A stretch of 64,000 bases of DNA from Rhizobium leguminosarum (GTDB taxonomy: Bacteria; Pseudomonadota; Alphaproteobacteria; Rhizobiales; Rhizobiaceae): the NCBI RefSeq assembly GCF_017876795.1, contig NZ_JAGIOR010000001.1:653501-717500 (forward strand). Reading direction: 5' to 3'. Position 1 is the first letter of the stretch; each line of letters opens with the position of its first letter. The notes under the pieces were generated by a model, which was given only the letters and a program-made list of their open reading frames with translations, ran no database searches and had not been told where the DNA came from. A program made the position numbers and the translations under genes. Below are positions 36,371 through 45,780 of this stretch, in pieces.

Positions 36371-37402
36371 ATGAATGAGAACCATTCGCTGATGCTGCAG
36401 GAAGCCGGCCAATCCCCCGAGGTGGTGGCCACGCTTCTCGAAAAGGAAAAGCCGGCCTTTGCCGAGATTGCCCGGCTGTTTTCGTCCGCCCGACCGAGCG
36501 TGGTGACGACGGCGGCGCGTGGCTCCTCCGACCATGCCGCCACCTTCTTCAAATACCTCTTCGAGATCACCTGTGGCGTCCCCGTCGCCTCGGTCGGCCC
36601 GTCGATCGCTTCGGTCTACGGTGCCGCGCTGCATCTGAAGGGGGGTGTGCATTTCACCGTCTCGCAGTCGGGTGCAAGCCCCGATATCGTCGCATTGCAG
36701 GATGCGGCAAAAAGGGGCGGAGCGACGACGATTGCCGTTGTCAACGTCACCGACAGTCCGCTGGCCAAGCAAGCCGATATCGTTCTCGGGCTTAATGCCG
36801 GCGCGGAAAAGAGCGTCGCGGCGACCAAATCCTTTATCGCTTCCGTCGCCGCCCTTGCCGGCGTGACGGCTGCGGTCGGCGGCGCGTCCGACCTGCAGGC
36901 TGCGCTTGGCAAGCTGCCGGAGGCGCTTTCGGCAACCGCCGGGATCGACACGGCGGCAGCCGAGGAGGTGCTTTTCAATGCGACCTCGCTCTACACGGCC
37001 GGCCGCGGCCCGGCCTTCGCAATCGCGCTCGAAGCGGCGCTGAAGGCCAAGGAAACCTCCGGCCTGCATGCCGAGGCCTTCTCGCTGGCGGAACTGATGC
37101 ATGGCCCGATGCGCTTGGTGCAACCGGGCTTTCCGATCGTCGCCTTTGCGCCAGACGATGCAGCCTTCGTCAACAACGTCCAGGCGCTGGAGCGCCTGCA
37201 GAAGCTCGGCGCCACCACTGTCGGTTTCTCCACGCAGCCGCTTTCCGGCGTCAATCTGCGCGTGCCGACGACGGGCAATGGCCTTGTCGATCCGCTTGTG
37301 TCGCTGCTCGTCTATTACCGGCTGATCGAGTCGGTGACGCGCCGCAAGGGCTTTGATCCCGACAAGCCGGCAAACCTGCTCAAGGTGACGGAGACGGTGT
37401 GA
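36371..37402 (+). CDS. SIS-domain sugar isomerase/deaminase (GlmS C-terminal-like, NagB-II type)
   Basis: 343 residues with two SIS domains and no glutaminase domain. VTTAARGSSDHAATFFKYLF (residues about 45-64) and FTVSQSGASPDIVALQDAA (residues about 95-113) bind the sugar phosphate; HAEAFSLAELMHGPMRLV near residue 237 corresponds to the GlmS isomerase active site. With nagA next, it probably acts as a glucosamine-6-phosphate deaminase giving fructose-6-phosphate. Its ATG overlaps the stop of the split GntR gene, and nagA's ATG overlaps its own stop. The IS upstream may cut it off from its native promoter. Confidence 0.88.
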   Translation: MNENHSLMLQEAGQSPEVVATLLEKEKPAFAEIARLFSSARPSVVTTAARGSSDHAATFFKYLFEITCGVPVASVGPSIASVYGAALHLKGGVHFTVSQSGASPDIVALQDAAKRGGATTIAVVNVTDSPLAKQADIVLGLNAGAEKSVAATKSFIASVAALAGVTAAVGGASDLQAALGKLPEALSATAGIDTAAAEEVLFNATSLYTAGRGPAFAIALEAALKAKETSGLHAEAFSLAELMHGPMRLVQPGFPIVAFAPDDAAFVNNVQALERLQKLGATTVGFSTQPLSGVNLRVPTTGNGLVDPLVSLLVYYRLIESVTRRKGFDPDKPANLLKVTETV

Positions 37403-38553
37403 TGGTCCGCAAGATCTTCATCGGCGCTCGCATCTTCGATGGCGAGCGCTTCCATGACGGGAAAGCACTGATCGTTGCCGACGGTCGCGTCGAAGCGATC
37501 GCTGCTGGAAACAATCTGCCGGATGGCGAGACCCTGACACTTGCCGGCGGCGTCCTGTCGGCCGGCTTCATCGATGCGCAGGTCAATGGCGGCGCCGGGC
37601 GGATGCTGAACGACGAGCCTTCCGTCACCTCGATGGAGATCATCGCTGCTGGACACCGGCCCTATGGCACGACATCGCTCTTGCCGACGCTGATCACCGA
37701 TACATCCGAGGCATCCATTGCCGCAATCGAGGCCGCCAAGCAGGCGGTGAAGGCGAACCGTGGCGTCGCCGGCCTGCATCTCGAAGGCCCGCATCTGGCG
37801 CCTACGCGTAAGGGTGCGCATCTGGCCGAACTGATGCGGCCGGTCGCGGACCGCGACGTCAAGGCCTTCATCCGGGCACGCGAGGCGATCGGCACGCTGC
37901 TCGTCACTATGGCCGCTGAGCAAGTGACGGTTGCCCAGGTGCGCGAGCTTGCCGAAGCCGGCGTCACCGTCAGCATCGGTCATTCCGATTGTTCGAGCGA
38001 GGCAGCGGAAGAACGTTTCGATGCCGGAGCGCGCGGAGTCACGCATCTCTTCAACGCCATGAGCCAGCTCGGACACCGCACGCCCGGTCTCGTCGGCGCG
38101 GCGATCGATCATCCCTCGACCTGGTGCGGTATCATTGCCGACGGCCATCATGTCGATCCGAAGGCTTTGCGCACGGCGCTGCGCGCCAAGCGCGGCGAAG
38201 GCAAGCTGTTTTTCGTCACCGATGCGATGTCGCTCGTCGGGTCGGAGAAGGATTCGTTCACGCTGAACGGGCGCGCCGTCCGGCGCGAACGGGGCGGGTT
38301 CTGCTCGAAGCTGGTACTGTCCGACGGTACGCTGGCCGGTTCCGACGTCGACATGATCTCGACGATCCGCTACGGCGTCACCTATCTCGATCTGACGCTG
38401 GCCGAGGCTTTGCGCATGGCAACGCTTTATCCCGCCCGCTTTCTCAGGCTGGGCGATCGCGGCCATCTCGCACCAGGCGCGCGCGCCGATCTCGTGCATC
38501 TCACCGATGCGCTCACCGTCACTGCCACCTGGCTCAGCGGCGAAGCGGCCTGA
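37402..38553 (+). CDS. nagA: N-acetylglucosamine-6-phosphate deacetylase
   Basis: 383 residues, amidohydrolase superfamily. It removes acetate from GlcNAc-6-phosphate in the cytosol. Metal and substrate motifs are [17 protein letters not shown] (near residue 127), [16 protein letters not shown] (histidine near residue 195), [15 protein letters not shown] (near residue 213) and the catalytic aspartate in [11 protein letters not shown] (near residue 273). ATG at 37402 overlaps the upstream TGA. The next gene starts 16 bp downstream. The operon order fits amino-sugar catabolism. Confidence 0.95.
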   Translation: MVRKIFIGARIFDGERFHDGKALIVADGRVEAIAAGNNLPDGETLTLAGGVLSAGFIDAQVNGGAGRMLNDEPSVTSMEIIAAGHRPYGTTSLLPTLITDTSEASIAAIEAAKQAVKANRGVAGLHLEGPHLAPTRKGAHLAELMRPVADRDVKAFIRAREAIGTLLVTMAAEQVTVAQVRELAEAGVTVSIGHSDCSSEAAEERFDAGARGVTHLFNAMSQLGHRTPGLVGAAIDHPSTWCGIIADGHHVDPKALRTALRAKRGEGKLFFVTDAMSLVGSEKDSFTLNGRAVRRERGGFCSKLVLSDGTLAGSDVDMISTIRYGVTYLDLTLAEALRMATLYPARFLRLGDRGHLAPGARADLVHLTDALTVTATWLSGEAA

Positions 38554-38569
38554 CTCAAGGAGACGTGGG

Positions 38570-39298
38570 ATGACTGACATCACCAATGCCTATTTCTCCC
38601 ACCTGATCGGCCGGCTGGAAGAACTGAAGCAGACGCTTGCCGAGCCGATGGCGCAGGCAGCGGCGGTCATCCTCGATGCTGCCCACGGCGACAAGCGCGT
38701 CTATGTCTTCGGCACCGGCCATTCGCATATGCTGGCGGAGGAGGTGCACTATCGTGCCGGCGGGCTCGCCTTCACCGTGCCGGTGCTCGTCGGCTCGGCG
38801 ATGCTGCATGAGGGTGCGGTCATCAGTTCGGTCTATGAACGCACGCAGGGCCTGGTGCGGCCGATGTTGGAGCGTTACGGCATGCAGCCGGGTGATGTCA
38901 TCATCATCGCCTCCAATTCGGGCGTCAACGCTGCGCCGATCGAAGCGGCCGACTATGCGCGAGAAATCGGCGCAAAGGTCATTGCCATCACTTCGATCGC
39001 CTATTCCTCGGCGATCGCCAATGGCCGCCGGCGGCTCGCCGACGCGGCCGATGTGGTGCTCGACAATGGGCTGCCGCCGGGTGACGCCGTTCTCGATCTC
39101 GAAGGCACGGGGCTGCGGGTTGGGCCGGTCTCGACGGCGGTCGGCGTGACGGTCATCAATGCGATCTTCGCCGAGGTCGCCTCGGAGCTTTCGAAATCCG
39201 GCGATGCGCCGGTTTATCTGAGCGCCAACATGCCGGGTGCGACCGAGATCAACCAGAAGCTTGTGCAGAAATACCGGCCGCGCAACCCGCATCTCTGA
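38570..39298 (+). CDS. SIS-domain protein (UPF0309 type)
   Basis: 242 residues with one SIS domain: [20 protein letters not shown] (residues about 44-63) and [19 protein letters not shown] (residues about 110-128). It resembles the UPF0309/MurQ-like group that handles phosphorylated amino sugars. As the last gene of the gntR-SIS-nagA operon it may be a second isomerase or a sugar-phosphate-binding regulator. AAGGAGACGTGGG gives the ribosome-binding site for ATG at 38570. The exact activity is unassigned. Confidence 0.85.
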   Translation: MTDITNAYFSHLIGRLEELKQTLAEPMAQAAAVILDAAHGDKRVYVFGTGHSHMLAEEVHYRAGGLAFTVPVLVGSAMLHEGAVISSVYERTQGLVRPMLERYGMQPGDVIIIASNSGVNAAPIEAADYAREIGAKVIAITSIAYSSAIANGRRRLADAADVVLDNGLPPGDAVLDLEGTGLRVGPVSTAVGVTVINAIFAEVASELSKSGDAPVYLSANMPGATEINQKLVQKYRPRNPHL

Positions 39299-39306
39299 AG
39301 AGGGAA

Positions 39307-39336
39307 TAAAAAAGGCCGGCGTGAGCCGGCCTCTTC
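39307..39336 (-). terminator. Terminator between the SIS gene and efp
   Basis: Perfect 8-bp stem AGGCCGGC/GCCGGCCT. Read on the minus strand it ends in a T-run, so it serves efp best and may also stop the convergent operon. Confidence 0.8.
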
Positions 39337-39355
39337 GATAGGCTGAAACCAGGGA

Positions 39356-39925
39356 TCAGTCCTTGGCGCGTTCGACGTAGGAATTGTCTTCCGTTGCGAT
39401 AACGACGCGGGTGCCGGCATTGATGTGCGGCGGCACCATGGCGCGCACGCCGTTCGACAGGATGGCCGGCTTGTAGGAGGACGATGCCGTCTGGCCCTTG
39501 ACGACCGGTTCCGTCTCGGTGATCTCAAGCGTGACGTGGCGAGGCAGCTCGAGTGCCAGCGGAAGGCCTTCATAGATCGAGAGGATGCAGGACATGCCTT
39601 CCTGCAGATAGACCTTCTGATCGCCCATAGTGTCGACATCAACCACGACCTGATCGTAGTTGCTCGGGTTCATGAAGTGGAAGCCTTCGCCGTCTTGATA
39701 GAGATACTGGAAGGACACATCCTCAACGAAGGCGCGCTCGACCTGTTCGGTGGTGCGCCAACGCTCGGAAACCTTCACGCCGTCAACGATTCGGCGCATG
39801 TCGACCTGGGTGACCGGCGTACCCTTGCCCGGATGAAAGTTCTGAGCGGTGAGAACGACGTAAAGCTTGCCGTCGACGTCGAGAACGTTGCCCTTGCGGA
39901 CCGAAGAGGCGATGACCTTGACCAT
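39356..39925 (-). CDS. efp: Translation elongation factor P
   Basis: 189 residues with three beta-barrel domains. EF-P rescues ribosomes stalled at polyproline stretches. The modified lysine is in the loop [17 protein letters not shown] (PGKG, near residue 34), and the C-terminal signature [21 protein letters not shown] is typical. The start at 39923-39925 ([12 protein letters not shown]) follows GGAAGTC; a longer upstream frame is not credible. It diverges from epmA-epmB, whose products attach beta-lysine to that lysine. Confidence 0.97.
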   Translation of the reverse strand: MVKVIASSVRKGNVLDVDGKLYVVLTAQNFHPGKGTPVTQVDMRRIVDGVKVSERWRTTEQVERAFVEDVSFQYLYQDGEGFHFMNPSNYDQVVVDVDTMGDQKVYLQEGMSCILSIYEGLPLALELPRHVTLEITETEPVVKGQTASSSYKPAILSNGVRAMVPPHINAGTRVVIATEDNSYVERAKD

Positions 39926-40073
39926 AAGACTTCCTTGTAACTCGGCTTTCGGCGTCGTAGAGAACTGCCGAGACGCCTCGAAGACGCAAATATTTTTCTT
40001 TGGGGGCGCAACTAACCTAAAATCCGGGAAATAGCCATCCCCATACCGGCTTCTCCGGCGAAGAAAGCTTGGA

Positions 40074-41135
40074 ATGAACTTTTCGGCGAAAGTGTCCCCC
40101 TGGTGGACCCCGTCCGTACACGCTGATCGCCGTCCGTTCCTGATCGGGCGCAATGCGATCCAGGCGGCGCTGCGCGGGTTTTTCGCGCGCGAGGATTTCA
40201 TCGAGGTGGATACGGCGGTGCTGCAAATCTCGCCGGGCAACGAGGCGCATCTGCATGCCTTCGCCACGGAAGCGCTGACGACGGACGGGCAGAAGGCGCC
40301 GTTCTACCTGCACACCTCGCCGGAATTCGCCTGCAAGAAGCTGCTTGCGGCCGGCGAAGAACGCATCTCGTGTTTTGCCCATGTCTATCGTAACCGCGAG
40401 CGCGGGCCGCTGCATCATCCTGAATTCACCATGCTCGAATGGTATCGGGCCGGCGAAAGCTACGAGAGCCTGATGATGGATTGTGTGCGGATCCTGGCGC
40501 TCGCGGCCGAAACGGTAAAGACCGAAAAACTTGCCTATCGCGGCGGCGGAAGCGATCCCTTCGCCGGTCCGGAGCGGATCAGTGTTGCCGAAGCGTTCGA
40601 GCGTCATGCCGGCATCGATCTTCTCGCCTCGGTCGCCGCCGACGGGTCGACCGATCGCGATCATCTGGCCGCCGAGATGAAACGCGTCGGCATGCGTGTT
40701 GCCGATGACGACGGCTGGGCCGATCTGTTCAGCCGGGTGCTGGTCGAAAAGATCGAGCCGCATCTCGGCTTCGGCCGCATCACCATCCTCGACGAATATC
40801 CAATCTCGGAGGCGGCCCTTGCGCGTCCCTCGCCACGCGATCCCAGGGTTGCCGAGCGGTTCGAGCTTTACGCCTGCGGTGTCGAGCTTGCGAACGGTTT
40901 CGGCGAGCTCACCAATGCTACCGAACAGCGGCGACGATTCGAGATCGAAATGGCCGAGAAGGCGCGTGTCTACGGCGAGACCTATCCGGTCGACGAGGAT
41001 TTCCTCGCCGCAGTTTCGCTGATGCCCGAGGCAAGCGGCATCGCGCTCGGCTTCGACCGGCTGGTGATGCTGGCGACGGGAGCGTCGCGCATCGACCAGG
41101 TGCTCTGGGCGCCGGTTGCGGAGTATGGAAGATGA
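40074..41135 (+). CDS. epmA: EF-P lysine--lysine ligase (GenX/PoxA/YjeA)
   Basis: 353 residues, a class II lysyl-tRNA-synthetase-like catalytic core without the anticodon-binding domain. Motif 2 is visible in [26 protein letters not shown] (near residue 110) and motif 3 in [18 protein letters not shown] (near residue 325). It loads (R)-beta-lysine onto EF-P. It diverges from efp and overlaps epmB by 4 bp. The tight efp/epmA/epmB linkage confirms the role. Confidence 0.95.
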   Translation: MNFSAKVSPWWTPSVHADRRPFLIGRNAIQAALRGFFAREDFIEVDTAVLQISPGNEAHLHAFATEALTTDGQKAPFYLHTSPEFACKKLLAAGEERISCFAHVYRNRERGPLHHPEFTMLEWYRAGESYESLMMDCVRILALAAETVKTEKLAYRGGGSDPFAGPERISVAEAFERHAGIDLLASVAADGSTDRDHLAAEMKRVGMRVADDDGWADLFSRVLVEKIEPHLGFGRITILDEYPISEAALARPSPRDPRVAERFELYACGVELANGFGELTNATEQRRRFEIEMAEKARVYGETYPVDEDFLAAVSLMPEASGIALGFDRLVMLATGASRIDQVLWAPVAEYGR

Positions 41136-42184
41136 ATGCCGTCAAACCGCTCAAGAGCGTCGACGATCTGGTGATGGCAGGACTGGTCGCGCTCGCCGAT
41201 CGCCCAACGCTCGAGCAGGTTGCGGCGCATTACGCGATCGCGCTGACGCCTGTGATCAGTGAGCTCATCGACCGCACCGATCCTGATGATCCGATCGCAC
41301 GGCAATTCGTGCCTGATATAGCCGAACTCACGATCGCCCGAGAAGAACGCGCCGATCCGATCGGCGATCATGCCCATAGCCCGGTCGAAGGCATCGTTCA
41401 CCGCTATCCCGATCGGGTGTTGCTCAAGGCCGTGCATGTCTGCCCGGTTTATTGCCGCTTCTGCTTCCGGCGCGAAATGGTCGGGCCGCAGGGTCTCGGC
41501 ACGCTCGATGCGGCGGCGATGCGGGCAGCCTTCGATTACATCAGAGGTCACGAGGAGATCTGGGAGGTCATCCTGACCGGTGGCGATCCGCTGGTGCTTT
41601 CTCCGCGCCGCCTCCATGACATCATGGAGGCGCTTGCCGGGGTCGCCCATGTCAAGATCGTGCGATTCCACACCCGTGTTCCTGTTGTCGAACCGCAGAA
41701 GATCGATGCGGCGATGATCGCCGCGCTGAAGGCGAGCGGCAAGACGGTCTATGTGGCGCTTCATGCTAATCATGTCAGAGAACTGACGGCGGAAGCGCGT
41801 GCTGCCTGCGCCCGCCTCGTCGATGCCGGTATCGCCATGGTCAGCCAGTCGGTGCTGCTCAAGGGCGTCAACGACGATCCCGACGTGCTTGCGGCGCTGA
41901 TGAAGGCCTTCGTCGAAATCCGCGTCAAACCCTATTACCTGCATCATCCTGATCTGGCGCCCGGCACCGGTCATTTCAGAGTGACGATCGAGGAGGGACA
42001 GAGGATCGTCGCCGCGCTGCGCGGGCAGATTTCCGGTCTCTGTCAGCCGACCTACATCCTCGATATCCCGGGCGGTCACGGCAAGGCCGTCGTCAGTGGA
42101 AGCGCCATCCGGGCTAGCGGTGACGGATGTTATTCCGTCTCGGATCATCGCGGCGGCGAACATTCCTATCCGCCCGCGGATTGA
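41132..42184 (+). CDS. epmB: EF-P beta-lysylation protein, lysine 2,3-aminomutase family
   Basis: 350 residues, radical SAM enzyme. The [4Fe-4S] cysteines are in VHVCPVYCRFCFRREMVG (CxxxCxxC, near residue 107), followed by ILTGGDPLVLSPRRL (near residue 150) and RFHTRVPVVEPQKI. It converts (S)-alpha-lysine to (R)-beta-lysine, which EpmA transfers to EF-P. Translation is probably coupled to epmA through a 4-bp overlap. The hydroxylase EpmC of enterobacteria is not present here. Confidence 0.94.
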   Translation: MNAVKPLKSVDDLVMAGLVALADRPTLEQVAAHYAIALTPVISELIDRTDPDDPIARQFVPDIAELTIAREERADPIGDHAHSPVEGIVHRYPDRVLLKAVHVCPVYCRFCFRREMVGPQGLGTLDAAAMRAAFDYIRGHEEIWEVILTGGDPLVLSPRRLHDIMEALAGVAHVKIVRFHTRVPVVEPQKIDAAMIAALKASGKTVYVALHANHVRELTAEARAACARLVDAGIAMVSQSVLLKGVNDDPDVLAALMKAFVEIRVKPYYLHHPDLAPGTGHFRVTIEEGQRIVAALRGQISGLCQPTYILDIPGGHGKAVVSGSAIRASGDGCYSVSDHRGGEHSYPPAD

Positions 42185-42312
42185 CGCAAACGGGTGCTTT
42201 TCGTGTCATTTCTGTACTCGCCGCGCTGCAGGTTGCGGCGATCATCGTTATCGAAAATAGTTTAAACGATTGATATTAAAGCATTATGTTAGCCAGTACC
42301 GAAATTGTCGCT

Positions 42313-42367
42313 AAAATTCTAACTGTGAGCGCTAATCATATTTAACCCAATAAATTAGCGGAATTTT
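42313..42367. promoter_or_regulatory. Nested inverted repeat before the carrier-protein operon
   Basis: Outer arms AAAATTC (42313-42319) and GAATTTT (42361-42367), inner arms CGCTAAT (42330-42336) and ATTAGCG (42354-42360), all perfect. It lies 80 bp before the carrier-protein start codon within an AT-rich 262-bp gap, unusual for this genome. It may be an operator or an RNA structure. Confidence 0.4.
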
Positions 42368-42446
42368 CTGTTTTCCGCACTAAAAGAACGCTCATGACAA
42401 GGCGATGAACGCCGGTTCGGGATCATGAGAATCTTGGAGTGATGGG

Positions 42447-42698
42447 ATGCATAAGACAATCCGCGACCTCGTAGCCAAATACGGCAAACTTCCTGCGTCG
42501 ATCGACCAGGTCGCCGACGATGCCGATCTTTATGCGGCCGGTCTGACATCCTTTGCTTCAGTGCAGCTGATGCTTGGTATCGAAGAGGCGTTCGACATCG
42601 AATTTCCCGACAATCTCCTGAACCGCAAATCCTTCGCGAGCATCTCGGCCATCGCCAGGACCGTCGATCTCATCCGGGACAGCCGGAAGGTCGCCTGA
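42447..42698 (+). CDS. Stand-alone carrier protein (ACP/PCP-like)
   Basis: 83 residues with the acyl-carrier fold. The 4'-phosphopantetheine attachment serine is Ser35 in DLYAAGLTSFASVQLMLGIE, where LTS replaces the usual DSL of fatty-acid ACP. AFDIEFPDNLLNRKSFASI is the helix 2-3 region. It is the first gene of a compact operon and is followed, with overlap, by an acyl-CoA-dehydrogenase-like gene and then by an amino acid:[carrier protein] ligase. By analogy with characterised Bradyrhizobium and Agrobacterium systems, it is the acceptor of the activated amino acid rather than a fatty-acid carrier. The ribosome site is TTGGAGTGATGGG. Confidence 0.9.
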   Translation: MHKTIRDLVAKYGKLPASIDQVADDADLYAAGLTSFASVQLMLGIEEAFDIEFPDNLLNRKSFASISAIARTVDLIRDSRKVA

Positions 42699-43879
42699 TG
42701 AACTTCCCCGTCAAGATCATGCAGGACGGTCTTGTCGCTCGGGTCGCCCGCGTCGCCGAAATCGCAGCGAAACACGCCGATGCGGTCGACGTCGAAGCCC
42801 GCTTTCCGCGCGAAGCCGTGGATGCAATGAAGGCCGAAAGGCTGCTCGGCATCCACGTGCCGCGCCAATTCGGCGGCGAATCCGCCTCGATCACCGAGAT
42901 CGCCGAATTGTGCTCGATGCTCGGCCAGGCCTGCGCTGCAAGCGCCATGGTCTTCGCCATGCATCACATCAAGCTGTCGAGCCTTGTTGAACACGGCCCC
43001 GACAGCGAATGGCATTGCGGCTTCATGCGCCGCATTGCCGCCGAGCAGTTGCTGATCGCATCGGCCACCACAGAAGGTGGTATCGGCGGAAACTTGCGCA
43101 ACAGCATTTGCGCGGTCGAGGTCGATGGTGACGCCTGCCGTCTGGAAAAGGATGCGACCGTCATTTCCTATGGCTCGCATGCCGACGCCATTCTCATCAC
43201 CTCGCGTGCCCACGCGCAGGCGGCTTCCTCCGATCAGGTGCTGACGGCCTTCCTCAAGGACCAGTATACGCTCCAGAAAACGCACGTCTGGAACACGCTC
43301 GGCATGCGCGGCACCTGCTCCGACGGATTCCTCTTCAAGGGGCAAGCGCCCGCGCATCAGATCTTGCCGAAGCCTTTCGCGGAGATCGCCGCGCAATCCA
43401 TGCTCGCCTCCTCGCACCTGTTGTGGAGCGGCGTCTGGTACGGCATCGCGGTCGACGCCGTCGCGCGCGCCCAGACCTTCGTGCGCGCCGCCGCCCGCAA
43501 GGCGCCGGATTCCCAGCCGCCGGGCGCGCTGCGCTTGGCCGAGGTTTCGAACCTGCTGCAAATGGTGAAATCCAATGTGGTTGCCGGCCTCAAGGCCTAT
43601 GAGGATGCCAAGACCGATGTCGACAGGCTGTCTTCGATGGGATTTGCGGTGGCGATGAACAACGTCAAGGTCGCTTCGTCCGAGACGATCCTGGAGATCG
43701 TCAACCATGCCATGCTGATCTGCGGCATCATGGGTTACAAGAACGGCACGCCCTTCAGCCTCGGACGCCATCTGCGCGACGCGCATTCCGCACAGCTGAT
43801 GATTTCGAACGACCGCATCCTCGGCAATACGTCGAGCATGCTTCTTGTCCATAAGCAGGACACTAGCCTACTGGGGTGA
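42698..43879 (+). CDS. Acyl-CoA-dehydrogenase-like flavoprotein of the carrier-protein operon
   Basis: 393 residues with the N-terminal helical ([25 protein letters not shown]), middle beta (near [11 protein letters not shown]) and C-terminal helical domains of acyl-CoA dehydrogenases. At the C-terminal active-site loop, where many family members have Glu in a FNTEYPVEKLMRDA-type segment, this protein has [19 protein letters not shown] with no obvious Glu. It overlaps the carrier gene (TGATG) and just precedes the ligase. It probably acts on a carrier-bound aminoacyl thioester, as prolyl-carrier dehydrogenases do, rather than in beta-oxidation; this is inferred. Confidence 0.85.
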   Translation: MNFPVKIMQDGLVARVARVAEIAAKHADAVDVEARFPREAVDAMKAERLLGIHVPRQFGGESASITEIAELCSMLGQACAASAMVFAMHHIKLSSLVEHGPDSEWHCGFMRRIAAEQLLIASATTEGGIGGNLRNSICAVEVDGDACRLEKDATVISYGSHADAILITSRAHAQAASSDQVLTAFLKDQYTLQKTHVWNTLGMRGTCSDGFLFKGQAPAHQILPKPFAEIAAQSMLASSHLLWSGVWYGIAVDAVARAQTFVRAAARKAPDSQPPGALRLAEVSNLLQMVKSNVVAGLKAYEDAKTDVDRLSSMGFAVAMNNVKVASSETILEIVNHAMLICGIMGYKNGTPFSLGRHLRDAHSAQLMISNDRILGNTSSMLLVHKQDTSLLG

Positions 43880-43884
43880 CAGTC

Positions 43885-44793
43885 ATGGATATGCAGACCT
43901 CGTTTCTGGACCGGCTTTTCGAAGCCGGCCTGCTGATCGATACCGGCATCGACGGGCTCTATGGCCGCAGCGGTCAGTTCGAAGAGGTGATCGCCGCCTT
44001 CGAGCGCCTCATCGACACGGTCGGCGGCGCCGACGGCGCTGAGGCCATGCGCTTTCCGCCCGGCATGAACCGCGCCTTCTTCGAGAAGAGCGGCTACATG
44101 AAGAGCTTTCCGCAGCTCGCCGGCACGGTGCACAGCTTCTGCGGCAGCGAACTCGATCATGTCAGCCTGCTGCAATGCATGGAGGTCGGCGACGACTGGA
44201 CCGCGGGGCAGGAGGCGACCGACATTGTGTTGACGCCGGCTGCCTGCTATCCGCTCTATCCGACGATCGCCAAGCGCGGCAACCTGCCGAAGACGGGCGG
44301 CCTCTTCGACCTGCAATCCTATTGCTTCCGCCACGAGCCGTCGAAAGATCCGGCCCGCCAGCAGCTGTTCCGCATGCGTGAATATGTCTGCATGGGCACC
44401 GAAGAGCACGTTACCGATTTCCGCCAGCGCTGGATGGATCGCGGCGTCGAGATGATGAAGGCCGTCGGCCTCGACGTGACGATCGACGTCGCCAATGATC
44501 CGTTCTTCGGCCGCGCCGGCAAGATGCTCGCCAACAATCAGCGCGACCAGAACCTGAAATTCGAACTGCTGATCCCAATCACCTCGACCGCCCATCCCAC
44601 CGCCTGCATGAGCTTCAACTACCATCAGGATGCTTTCGGGACGAAGTGGGGTCTCAATCTGGAAGACGGCAGTGTCGCCCACACCGCCTGCGTTGGCTTC
44701 GGACTGGAGCGGATCGCGCTGGCTCTCTTCCATCATCACGGGCTCGACGTGAAGGAATGGCCGGCCAGCGTACGGAAAGCGCTGTGGGGCTGA
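43885..44793 (+). CDS. Amino acid--[carrier protein] ligase (class II aaRS homologue)
   Basis: 302 residues. It is a truncated seryl-tRNA-synthetase-like catalytic core with no tRNA-binding arm: motif 2 in [15 protein letters not shown] and motif 3 in [17 protein letters not shown]. Cys121 (PAACYPLY), Glu166 (RMREYV) and Cys269 (HTACVG) fall at the spacing of the zinc-binding Cys-Glu-Cys set of the characterised Bradyrhizobium Gly:[carrier protein] ligase. Such enzymes adenylate a small amino acid (Gly or Ala) and attach it to the phosphopantetheine of the neighbouring carrier. ATG at 43885 or GTG at 43876 could be the start. The amino acid is not determined. Confidence 0.92.
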   Translation: MDMQTSFLDRLFEAGLLIDTGIDGLYGRSGQFEEVIAAFERLIDTVGGADGAEAMRFPPGMNRAFFEKSGYMKSFPQLAGTVHSFCGSELDHVSLLQCMEVGDDWTAGQEATDIVLTPAACYPLYPTIAKRGNLPKTGGLFDLQSYCFRHEPSKDPARQQLFRMREYVCMGTEEHVTDFRQRWMDRGVEMMKAVGLDVTIDVANDPFFGRAGKMLANNQRDQNLKFELLIPITSTAHPTACMSFNYHQDAFGTKWGLNLEDGSVAHTACVGFGLERIALALFHHHGLDVKEWPASVRKALWG

Positions 44794-44801
44794 GCCGGTC
44801 G

Positions 44802-45764
44802 ATGACATCGGTATTTTCGGGAATCGACCCGGGAACCTACCGGGCGCACGCGCTGCATTCCGGCGAGCGCGCCTGGCCGGAAACCAATTGCTACGTCGAT
44901 CTTTGGATCGAGGTGCTGGCGACCTCAGGCGTTGCGCCTGAGGCCATGCTCGGCTTCACCCTGACGCAGGATTTCGAGGGCGACCAGTTCACCTTCTTCA
45001 AGGCGCCGCTCGAGGACCTCGAGGCGCTCTACGGCATCCGCGCGACCGAGCTTGCCATCTACGACCGCGTCGAACGGCATGTCGAAGTGCAGATCGCGCG
45101 GGGCCGTCTCTGCCTGATCGAGATGGATTCCTTCTACATGCCGGATACGCGCGGCACCGCCTACCGGCAGGAGCACGGCAAAACGACGGTCGCGATCAAC
45201 CGGCTGGACGTTGCGGCCAGGCGCGTCGATTATTTCCACAATGCCGGCTATTTCCGCCTCGAAGGCGAGGATTTCGACGGGCTGTTCCAGTTGCAGCTGA
45301 CGGAAGGTAGCCCGCCGTTCCTGCCCTACACGGAATTTGCCCGCTTCCCGGAAAAGCCCGCGGATGAGGCGCATCTGCGTTCGACCGCACGGCGGCTTGC
45401 GGGTTTTCATTTCGCCAGGCGTCCCGCCGTAAATCCGATCCGCGCCTTCGCGGCCGTCTTTCCCCAGCAGGTGGAAGCGGTGGCGGAACGGCCGTTCGGC
45501 TTCTTCCACAAATACGCCTTCAACACGCTTCGCCAGGTGGGCGCCAATTTCGAGCTTGCGGCCGATTACCTGACCTGGCTTTCGCCCGGTGATTTCGCGG
45601 CGGCAGCCGAGCATGCGCGGCGCATTTCGGAAGTGGCGAAATCGGTGCAGTTCCAGCTTGCCCGCGCTGTCACCCGCAGGAAGTTCGAGCCGTTGCAGGC
45701 AGCCCTTGATCCGGCTGCCGATGCATGGGATTCCATGATGGCGTCGCTTGCGGGGCGAATCTGA
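44802..45764 (+). CDS. DUF1839-family protein
   Basis: 320 residues. TNCYVDLWIEVLATSGVAPEAM (residues about 30-51), QDFEGDQFTFFKAPLEDLE and LIEMDSFYMPDTRGTAYRQEHGKT (near residue 105) are the conserved blocks. The family is a regular neighbour of amino acid:[carrier protein] ligases. The conserved Cys, Asp and His residues in these blocks could form an acyl-transfer site, so it may move the aminoacyl group from the carrier to its final acceptor. That is inference; no activity is established. It starts 8 bp after the ligase and ends 16 bp before the GH2 gene. Confidence 0.88.
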   Translation: MTSVFSGIDPGTYRAHALHSGERAWPETNCYVDLWIEVLATSGVAPEAMLGFTLTQDFEGDQFTFFKAPLEDLEALYGIRATELAIYDRVERHVEVQIARGRLCLIEMDSFYMPDTRGTAYRQEHGKTTVAINRLDVAARRVDYFHNAGYFRLEGEDFDGLFQLQLTEGSPPFLPYTEFARFPEKPADEAHLRSTARRLAGFHFARRPAVNPIRAFAAVFPQQVEAVAERPFGFFHKYAFNTLRQVGANFELAADYLTWLSPGDFAAAAEHARRISEVAKSVQFQLARAVTRRKFEPLQAALDPAADAWDSMMASLAGRI

Positions 45765-45780
45765 GGCCGGAGATCTGACC

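Larger units (their letters stand above)
33830..36374 (+). pseudogene. GntR/UTRA-family regulator of the amino-sugar operon, split by IS copy 1
   Basis: The 5' part (33830-34263) encodes the winged helix of a GntR regulator (PLYKRLAQALTGLIQEGLL, then GERDLAEALKLGRVTVRTAYRDL) and ends in EESFLLGLGGDEPVLR. The 3' part (36035-36374) resumes LDRLRLADGLPLAIERAVVP, the rest of a UTRA sugar-sensing domain. Removing the element plus one CTAAG duplication restores a continuous 257-residue reading frame. Intact homologues act as NagR-like repressors that sense amino-sugar phosphates. The ATG of the SIS gene overlaps its stop codon. The truncated 146-residue N-terminal fragment may still bind DNA but cannot respond to ligand. 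Confidence 0.9.

Noticed and set aside
42447..42698. The small carrier gene as a fatty-acid ACP (acpP)
   Set aside because: The attachment site is LTS rather than DSL and the neighbours are a ligase, DUF1839 and glycan genes, not fab genes.
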